From an uncultured Collinsella sp. (GTDB lineage Bacteria; Actinomycetota; Coriobacteriia; Coriobacteriales; Coriobacteriaceae), in the NCBI GenBank assembly GCA_937923795.1, contig CALDWI010000046.1, forward strand, positions 6,680-70,679: a stretch of 64,000 bases of DNA. Direction: 5' to 3'. The position numbers and the translations under genes were made by a program. The notes below the pieces were generated by a model. The model saw only the letters and a program-made list of their open reading frames with translations. It was not told the DNA's origin and searched no databases. Positions within the stretch are counted from its first letter, which is position 1. Each line of letters opens with the position of its first letter. Below are positions 17,593-25,738 of this stretch, piece after piece.

Positions 17593-17618
17593 GAGGCCCC
17601 ACTTGGGGCCTCTTTTTT
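17593..17618 (+). terminator. Rho-independent terminator of the redox operon
   Basis: GAGGCCCC (17593-17600), loop ACTT, GGGGCCTC (17605-17612), then six T. About 80 bases after the TlpA-like gene. Confidence 0.92.
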
Positions 17619-17764
17619 GGGTGCCGTCCCGTTCGTTTTTTGATGCGGTTCCCTACATTCCTCACTGGTGTCGGTGAAAAATGGGGATAGAGTAGGACAA
17701 ACGCGTCGAATACGAACGGCGGGGGAGAGCGGGCAGGGTGCCTGCGCAGGAGAGGTTGCCGTCC

Positions 17765-20700
17765 ATGTTGGAGCTCAAAGGAATTTGCAAAAGGTACGTT
17801 ACGCAGTCGTTTACGCAGGTGGCGCTCGACAACGTAAGCCTGTCTTTTCGCGATAACGAGTTCGTGGCCATTCTGGGTCCCTCGGGCTCGGGCAAAACTA
17901 CGATGCTCAACGTAATCGGTGGACTCGACCACTTTGACTCGGGTGACCTGCTGATCGACGGTATTTCGACCAAGGACTTTCGCGATCGCGATTGGGATGC
18001 CTATCGCAACAACCGCATCGGCTTTGTGTTCCAAAGCTATAACCTCATTCCGCATCAGACCATTTTGGAAAACGTGGAGCTGGCGCTCACGCTCACGGGC
18101 GTGGGGCATGCCGAGCGCCGCCAGCGTGCGCGCGAGGCGTTGGAGAAAGTCGGCTTGGGCGAGCACGTTAACAAGCGCCCGAGCCAGCTATCGGGCGGAC
18201 AGATGCAGCGCGTGACCATCGCCCGTGCTCTGATCAATGATCCCGAGATTGTGCTGGCAGACGAGCCGACCGGCGCCTTGGATTCCACAACGTCCGTGCA
18301 GGTCATGGACTTGCTCAAGGACGTGGCGCGCGACCGTCTGGTTATTATGGTCACGCACAATCCCGAGCTGGCGTACCAATACGCCACGCGCATCGTCAAC
18401 CTGGCGGACGGCAAGATCACCGACGATTCCGATCCTTTCGATGTCGCTGACGCCACGCGCCGCGAGGCAAAGCCTACGCGCAAAACCTCGATGAGCTTTG
18501 TGACGGCGCTGGGGCTTTCTGCCCGCAACCTCATGACCAAAAAAGGCCGCACGGCCATGACTGCTTTTGCGGGCTCGATTGGCATTATCGGCATCGCGGC
18601 GATTCTGGCGCTGTCCAACGGCGTAAACGGCTACATCAAAAAGGTCGAGGAGGATACGCTCTCGAGCTACCCGCTCACCATTTCCAAGCAGGATTACGAC
18701 CTGTCGTCCATGATGGGCGGACAGGGGGCCACGGATGACGAGGCGTCCAACGGCGAGGATTCGTCCGACGACGGTACCGACGGCAAGGCTCAGGGAACCG
18801 ATAAGATTCCCGTGGTCACGGCCGTAAAGGATATGTTTGCGAGCGTTAAGTCCAACGACATGACAAGCTTTAAGGCATGGCTTGACGACGGCGGCGATGG
18901 TATCGACAAAGAGGTCAACGCCATCCAGTATGGCTACGGTGTATCGCCGGTTGTCTATCGTGCCGGCAAGGGCGATGAGAAGCCTGTCCGGCTGGTGCCC
19001 AACGCCATGACCGAGGCCATGAGCGGAGGCGCGAGCTCGGCGGCAACGGTGAGCATGGAATCCATGGGAACCTCGGTCTTTAACGAGATGATTGAAGACC
19101 AGAGCCTGCTCGACAGCCAGTACGATGTCGTCGCCGGTCATTGGCCCACGACCGCAAACGAAGCCGTGATGGTGCTTTCGAGCCGCGGTACGGTGGGCGA
19201 CTATACGCTCTACAGCATCGGTGCGCTGGATATCGATGAGCTCAACGATCTGGTAAACAGTGCCATGACGGCCGACGGTAAGATCGAGACGCCCGAGACC
19301 GGCGCCGACTTTACCTATGATGATGCGTTGTCCACGACGTTTAAGGTGCTGTCGCCGGCCGATGCCTATCGCAAAAACGAAGAGACCGGCATGTGGACCG
19401 ACATGTCTGACGACGCCGACTTTATGGCTGCCAAGGTTGCCGACGGTATTGACGTGCACATTGTGGGCGTGGTGCGACCTAACGAGACAGCCAACGCGAG
19501 TGCGTTGTCTCCGGGCATTGCCTATACGCATGCGCTGACTCGCCAGCTTATGGAGCGCGCCGCCGATTTGCAGATTGTGCAGGAGCAACTCGACCACCCC
19601 GAGACGGATGTCTTTACGGGCAAAACCTTCGACGAACTGCAAGGCGAGGCCAAGCAAGGCGTGGATCTGGGCAGCATGTTCAGTGTGGACGAGGCGGCGC
19701 TCAAGAGCGCGTTCTCGTTCGATACGTCTGCACTTTCGGGTGCGGCCGGCGGTATGGACCTTTCTGGCATCGATCTGTCGGGGCTGGACATTGACCTTTC
19801 GGGCGTTGGCAAGGACATCGACTTCAGCGACATCATGGCAAAAGCGCCAACCCCAGATTTCTCGGGTATCTTTGACGGTCTGGAACTCACGCCCGAGCAA
19901 ATGCAGCAGGTGGGAACACTAGCCAACCAGCTGTTTGAGGGCTTTTTGCAGTCTGATCAGTTTAAGGCACTGTCGCCCGAAGATCTTAAGGACGCGTCAA
20001 AGCTCTCTGCCGCATTCTCGACGTATCTTGAGAGTGATACGGCAGCCCAGCAAATCCTGGCTCAGCTCAAGGCGCTCGGCGGCGATGCCCTGGACGAGCG
20101 CCTGCAACAGGCAATGACCGACTATGTGCAAAAGCAGCTGGCTCCATATCTGCAGCAGGCTCTGGATCAGGTGATAAAGTCGATCAGCGACCAGATTGTG
20201 GCGACGGTGTCAGATCAGCTCAAGGCGGGCGCGGCAGGGCTTATGGACCAGATGGCGACGCAGATGTCTTCGAGTTTTGCTAACCTGGCGAGCGCCATGC
20301 GCGTGGATGCGAGTGCCTTTGCTCATGCCATCCACTTCAACATGGACGCCGAGGACCTGAGTTCGCTCATGATGAGCTATGCGAAGGCGTCGAAGCTCAC
20401 CTACGACAACAATCTGACCACGTTGGGCTATGCGGACGAGGCAGACCCCATCTCGGTCAAGATTTTCCCGCGCGACTTTGAGGCCAAGGAGCGCGTGCTC
20501 GATCACATCGACGCGTACAACAAGCAGGTTAAAGCCTCTGGCCACGATGAACAGGCAATCTCATACACCGACTACATGGGCATCATCATGGGTTCGGTGA
20601 CCGACATCGTGAACACCATCAGCTTGGTGCTCATCGCATTCGTGAGTATCAGCCTGGTGGTGAGCTCCATCATGATCGGCATCATCACCTACATCAGCGT

Positions 20701-21019
20701 TCTGGAGCGCAAAAAGGAGATTGGCATCCTGCGTGCGATCGGCGCGTCGAAGCGCAACGTGGCCAACGTATTCAATGCCGAGACCTTTATCGAGGGCCTC
20801 ATCGCCGGCGTCTTTGCCATTGTCGTCGTGGTGGCCGTAAGCTTTCCGGTTAATGCCTGGGCGCTTGCTGCCAAACAAGTACCCAATCTGATGAGCCTGC
20901 CCGTGCAGGATGGGCTGGTGCTCATCGCGATTTCGGTGCTGTTGACGGTCGTTGCCGGTTTGCTGCCGGCCCGAAGCGCATCCAAAAAAGACCCTGTAGA
21001 AGCCCTACGCTCCGAATAA
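17765..21019 (+). CDS. ABC transporter with fused ATPase and FtsX/MacB-type permease
   Basis: Single-chain exporter or mechanotransducer of 1084 residues. The first 225 residues are a MacB/LolD-type ATPase: Walker A GPSGSGKTT, signature LSGGQMQRVTIARAL, Walker B with DEPTGALD, and the H-loop VTHNPEL. A transmembrane helix follows near 275 (MTAFAGSIGIIGIAAILAL). Then comes a very large extracellular region of about 600 residues containing a low-complexity aspartate-rich segment, GMDLSGIDLSGLDIDLSGV and helical stretches. The C-terminal FtsX domain has three helices, with ISVLERKKEIGILRAIGASKRNV. Start ATG 17765 has AGGAGAGG 9 bases upstream. Substrate unknown; no partner membrane-fusion gene is adjacent. 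The stop touches a family A palindrome. Confidence 0.9.
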   Translation: MLELKGICKRYVTQSFTQVALDNVSLSFRDNEFVAILGPSGSGKTTMLNVIGGLDHFDSGDLLIDGISTKDFRDRDWDAYRNNRIGFVFQSYNLIPHQTILENVELALTLTGVGHAERRQRAREALEKVGLGEHVNKRPSQLSGGQMQRVTIARALINDPEIVLADEPTGALDSTTSVQVMDLLKDVARDRLVIMVTHNPELAYQYATRIVNLADGKITDDSDPFDVADATRREAKPTRKTSMSFVTALGLSARNLMTKKGRTAMTAFAGSIGIIGIAAILALSNGVNGYIKKVEEDTLSSYPLTISKQDYDLSSMMGGQGATDDEASNGEDSSDDGTDGKAQGTDKIPVVTAVKDMFASVKSNDMTSFKAWLDDGGDGIDKEVNAIQYGYGVSPVVYRAGKGDEKPVRLVPNAMTEAMSGGASSAATVSMESMGTSVFNEMIEDQSLLDSQYDVVAGHWPTTANEAVMVLSSRGTVGDYTLYSIGALDIDELNDLVNSAMTADGKIETPETGADFTYDDALSTTFKVLSPADAYRKNEETGMWTDMSDDADFMAAKVADGIDVHIVGVVRPNETANASALSPGIAYTHALTRQLMERAADLQIVQEQLDHPETDVFTGKTFDELQGEAKQGVDLGSMFSVDEAALKSAFSFDTSALSGAAGGMDLSGIDLSGLDIDLSGVGKDIDFSDIMAKAPTPDFSGIFDGLELTPEQMQQVGTLANQLFEGFLQSDQFKALSPEDLKDASKLSAAFSTYLESDTAAQQILAQLKALGGDALDERLQQAMTDYVQKQLAPYLQQALDQVIKSISDQIVATVSDQLKAGAAGLMDQMATQMSSSFANLASAMRVDASAFAHAIHFNMDAEDLSSLMMSYAKASKLTYDNNLTTLGYADEADPISVKIFPRDFEAKERVLDHIDAYNKQVKASGHDEQAISYTDYMGIIMGSVTDIVNTISLVLIAFVSISLVVSSIMIGIITYISVLERKKEIGILRAIGASKRNVANVFNAETFIEGLIAGVFAIVVVVAVSFPVNAWALAAKQVPNLMSLPVQDGLVLIAISVLLTVVAGLLPARSASKKDPVEALRSE

Positions 21020-21050
21020 TGTGACAAAGGGACAGCCCTTTTGCCACATT
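21018..21050. repeat. Intergenic palindrome, family A (copy 1)
   Basis: Imperfect 33-base inverted repeat starting AATGTGACAAAGGGACAG and ending CCACATT, beginning inside the ABC gene stop codon. It shares the AAAGGGACAG core with copies at 45173, 50007 and 53735; the copy at 22550 has the variant AAAGGGGCAG. Confidence 0.75.
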
Positions 21051-21066
21051 GAGTGGCTTGTAAATC

Positions 21067-21247
21067 GAGGTCTAATACTTTTCCAAGAAGTGAACGAGTA
21101 AAAACGGACCCCCGAAGCATCGACACTTTTGAGATGCAATTTCCTGCGGTTTTGTCAGCCAAATCCTGCGGTTTTGACGTCTGAAAATGTCGATGCTTCG
21201 GGGGTCCAAAAACGGTCGTTCACTTCTCGGGAAAAGTATTAGACCTC
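21067..21247. repeat. Long hairpin element with 64-base arms (MITE-like)
   Basis: Arms at 21067-21130 and 21184-21247 are near-perfect inverted copies, both with GAGGTCTAATACTTTTCC at the outside and GGACCCCCGAAGCATCGACA inside. Within the arms a short block (GTAAAAACGG against CGTTTTTGG) is inverted relative to the rest. The 53-base loop carries a direct repeat, CCTGCGGTTTTG, twice. Frames in it are read-throughs of the hairpin, not genes. It may be a mobile miniature element or a structured RNA. Confidence 0.8.
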
Positions 21248-21291
21248 GAGATATAGACGATGTTTGCGAGCGGCAATTAGAGTGCAAGCCT

Positions 21292-22425
21292 TTAGTTCTT
21301 CTTTGCGGAGAGCATGAGCCTAATTTCCGGATGGGTGTACTCGTCGAACTCTTCCTCGGGCTCGGTGTCAAAGGTGTAGTACGACTTGATAGATTCGTCC
21401 TCCGTCTTGATGCTGATTTCTTCATATAGGGATCCGGCTAAAAATGCCTGTTTAAATTCATCCGACAGGCTGCATGGCGTGAGGAGGCCCGGTGCGGCAA
21501 CGGAAATGTCCAACCCGTTGAGCGGGGCACAGAGCGTCGCGATGTCCTGCTCGGCGCGGGCGAGGTTGTCTGCAAGGCTTGCCTCGGGGTCGATCTGGCT
21601 GGTGTAATCGACGTCCGTGAGCATGCCGTCTGCATCGAAAGAAAGGTAGACATAGGCTGCTTGAGCGCCGAGGTCATTATCGCGCAGATAGCCGATAATG
21701 CGATAGCCGTAGTCGTGATACGACTCATATGGGTCGTCTGCCGCAACGCGTTCGCACACGGGCTCCAAGGCATCTTGCGCGATGGCGAGCTGCTCGGCGG
21801 CTGCAGCCTTTCTTACCTGAAGCTCGTTATTCCCCTGGACAAACTGCGGGATGTAGACGCCAAGCAGCACAATGGCGGGCGCCACTGCGAGAGCTATGAT
21901 CTGCTTTTTGACGCTTGGAATCGTCACGTCGTATGCGTTTGCCATGGCCTCGGCATTGCTCGAGGTTTCGGCTAGCACGTCCGCTGCGGTGGCAACTGCC
22001 CCTACGGCGCTGGCGACCTCCGCGGCGCCGCCCAGATTGCGCGCGAGATCGTTATCACTGTTCTTGAGCAGGCGGCCGGCAGCTTGCGTGGCGAGCACGC
22101 CGGCGACCTCCGCGGAGCGGTCTTTGTTGGTTTGGGCTACCGCAAGCCTGCTCTGCAGCTCCTTCCACTGTTTGCCCCGCATTCCAAAGCGCGGCGCAAG
22201 AGCGCAATAGCAAAAGACGACGAGTTCGATTACGGTGAGTGCGATGGCGGTATATATGCCCGCGGGTTGGAATTCCTTTTGGTGGAACGCGATATCGTTG
22301 ATCATTTGGAGCGGCAACATCAACAGGCATGCTACGAACGACATGACGAGCGCGGTCGCTGCGATCTTGGGGTATGTACAGTACCGCTGGATGCGTTTCT
22401 TTTCTTGTTCGGTGAGCTGCTGCAT
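21292..22425 (-). CDS. Membrane protein of unknown function
   Basis: I do not recognise this family. The 377-residue protein has two transmembrane helices near residues 20-45 and 55-80, then a cytosolic Ala-rich helical stretch (about 90-170) and a third helix near 180-200 (IIALAVAPAIVLLGVYIPQFV). The C-terminal half (about 205-377) should lie outside the membrane and is acidic. ATG 22425 was chosen for the GAGG before it; the frame extends 14 codons further without a ribosome binding site. Monocistronic, with the long hairpin element directly downstream. Confidence 0.6.
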   Translation of the reverse strand: MQQLTEQEKKRIQRYCTYPKIAATALVMSFVACLLMLPLQMINDIAFHQKEFQPAGIYTAIALTVIELVVFCYCALAPRFGMRGKQWKELQSRLAVAQTNKDRSAEVAGVLATQAAGRLLKNSDNDLARNLGGAAEVASAVGAVATAADVLAETSSNAEAMANAYDVTIPSVKKQIIALAVAPAIVLLGVYIPQFVQGNNELQVRKAAAAEQLAIAQDALEPVCERVAADDPYESYHDYGYRIIGYLRDNDLGAQAAYVYLSFDADGMLTDVDYTSQIDPEASLADNLARAEQDIATLCAPLNGLDISVAAPGLLTPCSLSDEFKQAFLAGSLYEEISIKTEDESIKSYYTFDTEPEEEFDEYTHPEIRLMLSAKKN

Positions 22426-22549
22426 GGGGCCTCGACTCTCATCGTTATTCGGGGGCGATGCACGCATGCGTTTGAGTATAAATGAGTGCAGGGCGTCAGT
22501 TGCTCTAACATGGCGCTAATGGCGTGGTGTTGAAGCACAAGGCATAATG

Positions 22550-22582
22550 AACATGACAAAGGGGCAGTCCCTTAGTCATGTT
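22550..22582. repeat. Intergenic palindrome, family A (copy 2)
   Basis: AACATGAC (22550-22557) pairs with GTCATGTT (22575-22582) around a centre reading AAAGGGGCAGTCCCTTA. It lies 22 bases upstream of the dihydrouridine synthase start, unlike most copies, which follow stop codons. Confidence 0.75.
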
Positions 22583-22604
22583 CGTTGATATGAGAGAAGA
22601 GTAG

Positions 22605-23558
22605 ATGATCCTTTCGCTGGCCCCCATGGAGGGGATTACCGGGCATGTGTTTCGTCGCGTGCATGCGGAGTGCTTCGGTGCGCTCGATTGTTATTACACG
22701 CCGTTTTTGCCGCCGCCGCGGGTGGGAAACCGCTTTGGCGGCAAGGCGTTTAAGGAGATCGATCCTGCCAATAACCAGGGGCTCAACGTGGTGCCTCAGC
22801 TGATGTCCAAGAACGCGGACGAGTTTGTGTGGGCGGCACAGGTGCTCGCTGACATGGGCTACTGCGAGGTCAATCTCAACCTTGGCTGCCCCTCGGGTAC
22901 GGTTGTTGCCAAGGGCAAGGGCTCGGGTTTCTTGCGCAATCTCGACGAGCTCGAGGTGTTCTTGAGCGATGTGTGCGAGCGCTCGCCGTTGCCGGTATCG
23001 GTAAAAACCAGGCTGGGGCTGGAGAGCGACGACGAATACGAGCGCGTACTCGATCTGTATTGCCGCATGCCGCTGGCAGAGCTGATCGTGCATCCGCGCG
23101 TGCAAAAGGACCGCTATACGGGCTCGCCGCGCAAAGAGTTTTATGGCGAGACGCTGGAACGAGCGCCGTTTCCGGTGGCATACAACGGCGACATTTTCGA
23201 TCTTGAGGATATGGACGCGCTGGTGGAGGCCTATCCCGGCACGCGCCATGTGATGTTGGGGCGCGGCCTGCTCGCGAACCCCGCTCTGGCTCGTATGGTC
23301 AACGGCGGTCCTGCTGCCACGGCAGCCGAACTGCAGCGTTTCCACGACATGCTATTCGCGGCCTATGCAGAAGAGATTGGTGGCAATGCGGTCTTTCGCA
23401 TGAAGGAGTGGTGGTTCTACGCCAAATGCGCCTTCGCCGATCACGCTACCGTTCACAAACTCGTACGCAAGACTAAAAAGGTCGACGAATACCGCGCCGC
23501 CGTCGAGCGCGTCTTTCGCGAGCAGCCACTTGCACCCATAGCCCGCTTCCACGGCTAG
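22605..23558 (+). CDS. dus: tRNA-dihydrouridine synthase
   Basis: FMN-dependent enzyme that reduces specific uridines in tRNA to dihydrouridine with NADPH. The 317-residue TIM-barrel protein has LAPMEGITG at the N-terminus, the catalytic segment NLGCPSGTVVAKGKGSGF with Cys at about residue 93, VSVKTRLGL, HPRVQKDRYTG and the FMN-phosphate loop VAYNGDI and MLGRGLLANP. The C-terminal helical domain binds tRNA. Length is typical of the family. Start ATG 22605 follows a weak AGAG. It is a single gene followed 6 bases later by a family B palindrome. Which uridine it modifies cannot be read from the sequence. Confidence 0.93.
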   Translation: MILSLAPMEGITGHVFRRVHAECFGALDCYYTPFLPPPRVGNRFGGKAFKEIDPANNQGLNVVPQLMSKNADEFVWAAQVLADMGYCEVNLNLGCPSGTVVAKGKGSGFLRNLDELEVFLSDVCERSPLPVSVKTRLGLESDDEYERVLDLYCRMPLAELIVHPRVQKDRYTGSPRKEFYGETLERAPFPVAYNGDIFDLEDMDALVEAYPGTRHVMLGRGLLANPALARMVNGGPAATAAELQRFHDMLFAAYAEEIGGNAVFRMKEWWFYAKCAFADHATVHKLVRKTKKVDEYRAAVERVFREQPLAPIARFHG

Positions 23559-23564
23559 CTAGCC

Positions 23565-23610
23565 ATTGGAGACGTTCTTTAACGACTAGTCATTTAAGAA
23601 CGTCCCCGAT
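23565..23610. repeat. Intergenic palindrome, family B (full copy)
   Basis: GGAGACGTTCTT and AAGAACGTCCCC form outer arms around a centre containing ACGACTAGTCAT. It starts 6 bases after the dus stop and ends just before the convergent glutaredoxin gene, so it may also act as a terminator. Confidence 0.75.
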
Positions 23611-23622
23611 GAATATGTTGCA

Positions 23623-23868
23623 CTAGAGCAGGTTCTTCTGTACCCATGCGATGATGTAGCTCGACTCGTAGAGCGGTTTTCCGTCGATAAACAGGCAGGG
23701 AACCTGGCGCTTTCCGCCGACGGCGATGAGCGTCTGCTCGGCTTCGGGGTCGGTCGAGATATTGCGCTCGGGAATGGTCACGCCGTTATCGGCCAAAAAG
23801 CGCTTGACCTTTATGCAATACGGGCAGCCGGTCATAACGAATAGCGCAAGCTCATGATTAGTAGCCAT
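23623..23868 (-). CDS. Glutaredoxin-family protein
   Basis: Small thiol oxidoreductase of 81 residues. After MATNHELALFVM comes the redox motif TGCPYCIKVKRFL (CPYC near residues 15-18), a second motif VPCLFIDGKPLYES with the cis-proline, and a C-terminal helix. Length and order fit the glutaredoxin/NrdH-like fold. Start ATG 23868 has GGAG 5 bases upstream; the longer frame is not supported. It lies between convergent dus and the XRE regulator gene on the same strand (51-base gap), so co-transcription with the latter is possible. Confidence 0.85.
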   Translation of the reverse strand: MATNHELALFVMTGCPYCIKVKRFLADNGVTIPERNISTDPEAEQTLIAVGGKRQVPCLFIDGKPLYESSYIIAWVQKNLL

Positions 23869-23919
23869 AGGTCTCCAATCGGTTGCAGTTTTGATTGAAA
23901 TACCCAAAGCCGCCGCGGT

Positions 23920-24747
23920 CTATGCGCGGACCAGTGACGACTCGATGGCCTGGACCAGAAACGCCGTGGCTCCGGTGCCGCAGGGCTTGTCGTAGTAGTC
24001 AACAAAGCGCTGGTCGGCCAGATAGTCGTGGGCGAGGCCCAGGTATGCTTCGTTCTGGGGTTCGCGTCCCCAGTTGAGACCAATCCAACGACGATGCATC
24101 GCGACGAGCTTGCGAGCCTCGCTTCCATCCGCATCGCCGTCGCCCATGGCAATCGAGAGCTGGCCCAGAATAGCGCGTTCAAGTTCCTTCATGTCGTTCC
24201 ATGTCTCGGGGTCCATGTCCAGCAGCGCTTCGTTTGCCGCGTCGATGGTCTCGTCGCCATAGCGCGCCCGTGCCTCGGCGCCGTAGCGCTCTTCGTTTTC
24301 CTGCACGGAGCGCCAGCGCTCCAGTTGCGGCAGGACGGCGCCCATGAGCGAGACGGCTTCGTCGAGTGACATGCCGGTGTTTTGCGCCAGGCGCGGGGCA
24401 CAGTCCTCGATCATTGCCTCCATCGTGGTGTCGTAGGTGTACTGGCCGTGGTCGTAGCACCACTTGCAGTAATGGTCGGTCGCGGCGCCCGTGGCATCGG
24501 TGCCGCAGTCGTCGGGCGTGAGTATCATGCCGCAGCTCTGGCAATAGCGCTCGGGCATTTCGAGCAGATGAGACAGGGGCTCGCCGGTCACAGCGGCGAT
24601 GAGCTTCATCATGTCGATGCCCGGTGTGACCTCGCCACGCTCCCAACGGCTGACGGCTTGGCGTGTGACGAAGAGCTTGGCGGCGAGCTGCTCTTGGGTA
24701 AGGTGATGGGCGCGACGGACGGCGATGAGCTTTTCTGCAAAGGCCAT
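23920..24747 (-). CDS. XRE-type regulator fused to zinc ribbon and TipAS-like domain
   Basis: Predicted transcription factor of 275 residues with three modules. Residues 5-60 are an XRE/Cro helix-turn-helix (LTQEQLAAKLFVTRQAVSRW). Residues about 68-105 are a small zinc ribbon, CQSCGM through CKWC, of the type placed beside TipAS domains. Residues about 115-270 resemble the TipAS ligand-binding domain (YGAEARARYGDETIDAANEA), known from MerR-type TipAL as a thiopeptide-binding module. Here the DNA-binding module is XRE, not MerR. Start ATG 24747 has AAAGGAG 6 bases upstream. Ligand and targets are unknown; the adjacent glutaredoxin gene is a possible target. Confidence 0.78.
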   Translation of the reverse strand: MAFAEKLIAVRRAHHLTQEQLAAKLFVTRQAVSRWERGEVTPGIDMMKLIAAVTGEPLSHLLEMPERYCQSCGMILTPDDCGTDATGAATDHYCKWCYDHGQYTYDTTMEAMIEDCAPRLAQNTGMSLDEAVSLMGAVLPQLERWRSVQENEERYGAEARARYGDETIDAANEALLDMDPETWNDMKELERAILGQLSIAMGDGDADGSEARKLVAMHRRWIGLNWGREPQNEAYLGLAHDYLADQRFVDYYDKPCGTGATAFLVQAIESSLVRA

Positions 24748-24879
24748 AACGGCTCCTTTCTGCTGGTTGATGGCTTAAGCATACGCGGCAGCAGGCGCCC
24801 TTCCAAGCAACCGTTGGTTGCACGACGGGGGACCGCGGCGAAGAATTGCACGCAACGCCCCACACCTCCATGCCGTACA

Positions 24880-25620
24880 ATGACCGGCATGGAACCTATC
24901 GCACACATACATACCGACCTGCCGCAGAAGTTCGGCATTCCGCGCAACAGCTTTTTGGCGCCTCATCTGCAGGGACACATCGTCTTTGAGCCGGAATTTG
25001 CCTCCAATGCAGCGGTTGAGGGCCTGGACTCCTTCTCTCACCTATGGCTGTTGTGGCGCTTCGAAAACGGAACGCCCGGCGGCACGGCAAACGACATAGC
25101 TGCCGATGCCAAGTCGCAGGACAGGTCTGGCACCAACGTCAAGTGGTCGAAGACCGTGCGCCCGCCGCGTCTGGGCGGAGCCGAGCGCGTGGGTGTCTTT
25201 GCCACGCGCAGTCCGTTTCGCCCTAATCCCATCGGGCTCACCTGCGTTAAGCTCGACCGCGTGGAGCTTACCGACGACGGCCCCATCATCCATGTGCTGG
25301 GGGCCGATCTGCGCGACGGCACGCCCATCTACGATATCAAGCCCTACATCCCGTTTGCGGACTGCCACCCGGATGCGACCGGCGGCTGGATTGAGGGTGC
25401 TCCGTGGCAAGAGCTCGACGTCGAGTTCCCGCAGGCGCTGCAGGATATGGTCCCGCCCGCAAAGCTCCCCGGCTTGGCCGAGGTTCTTCGCCAAGATCCG
25501 CGCCGCGCGGGCAGCAAGCACGAGCCAAACCGCGTTTACCACTTGGCCTACGCCGGACTCGACATATCTTTTACGGTCGATGAAACCCAGCTAACCGTAG
25601 TCGCCGTCAACGACGCGTAA
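24880..25620 (+). CDS. trmO: tRNA (t6A37) N6-methyltransferase TrmO family protein
   Basis: SAM-dependent enzyme of the YaeB/TsaA/TrmO family that methylates N6-threonylcarbamoyladenosine at tRNA position 37. The 246-residue protein has the N-terminal beta-barrel with PIAHIHTDLPQKFGIPRNS, FSHLWLLWRF, RLGGAERVGVFATRSPFRPNPIGLT and GADLRDGTPIYDIKPYIP, all diagnostic, followed by a C-terminal lobe (RAGSKHEPNRVYHLAYAGLDISF). ATG 24880 is proposed; ATG 24889 is equally possible because neither has a strong ribosome binding site. It is divergent from the XRE regulator. Confidence 0.88.
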   Translation: MTGMEPIAHIHTDLPQKFGIPRNSFLAPHLQGHIVFEPEFASNAAVEGLDSFSHLWLLWRFENGTPGGTANDIAADAKSQDRSGTNVKWSKTVRPPRLGGAERVGVFATRSPFRPNPIGLTCVKLDRVELTDDGPIIHVLGADLRDGTPIYDIKPYIPFADCHPDATGGWIEGAPWQELDVEFPQALQDMVPPAKLPGLAEVLRQDPRRAGSKHEPNRVYHLAYAGLDISFTVDETQLTVVAVNDA

Positions 25621-25738
25621 GGCTAACCAGCCATCCGTCTACACCCGTCAAATTAAGCGCCAAACCCCATGCCAAAATCGCCTACGCTGGTGGACAATAA
25701 CGCCTATCGAAACAGCCTACTTTGCACGGGAGCTCAGC

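Noticed and set aside
17738..17764. ATG 17738 as start of the ABC exporter
   Set aside because: It precedes the ribosome binding site AGGAGAGG; ATG 17765 has proper spacing and begins the conserved ATPase domain.
21072..21425. Small coding frames across the long hairpin element
   Set aside because: The frames only exist because of the inverted arms and have no start signals.
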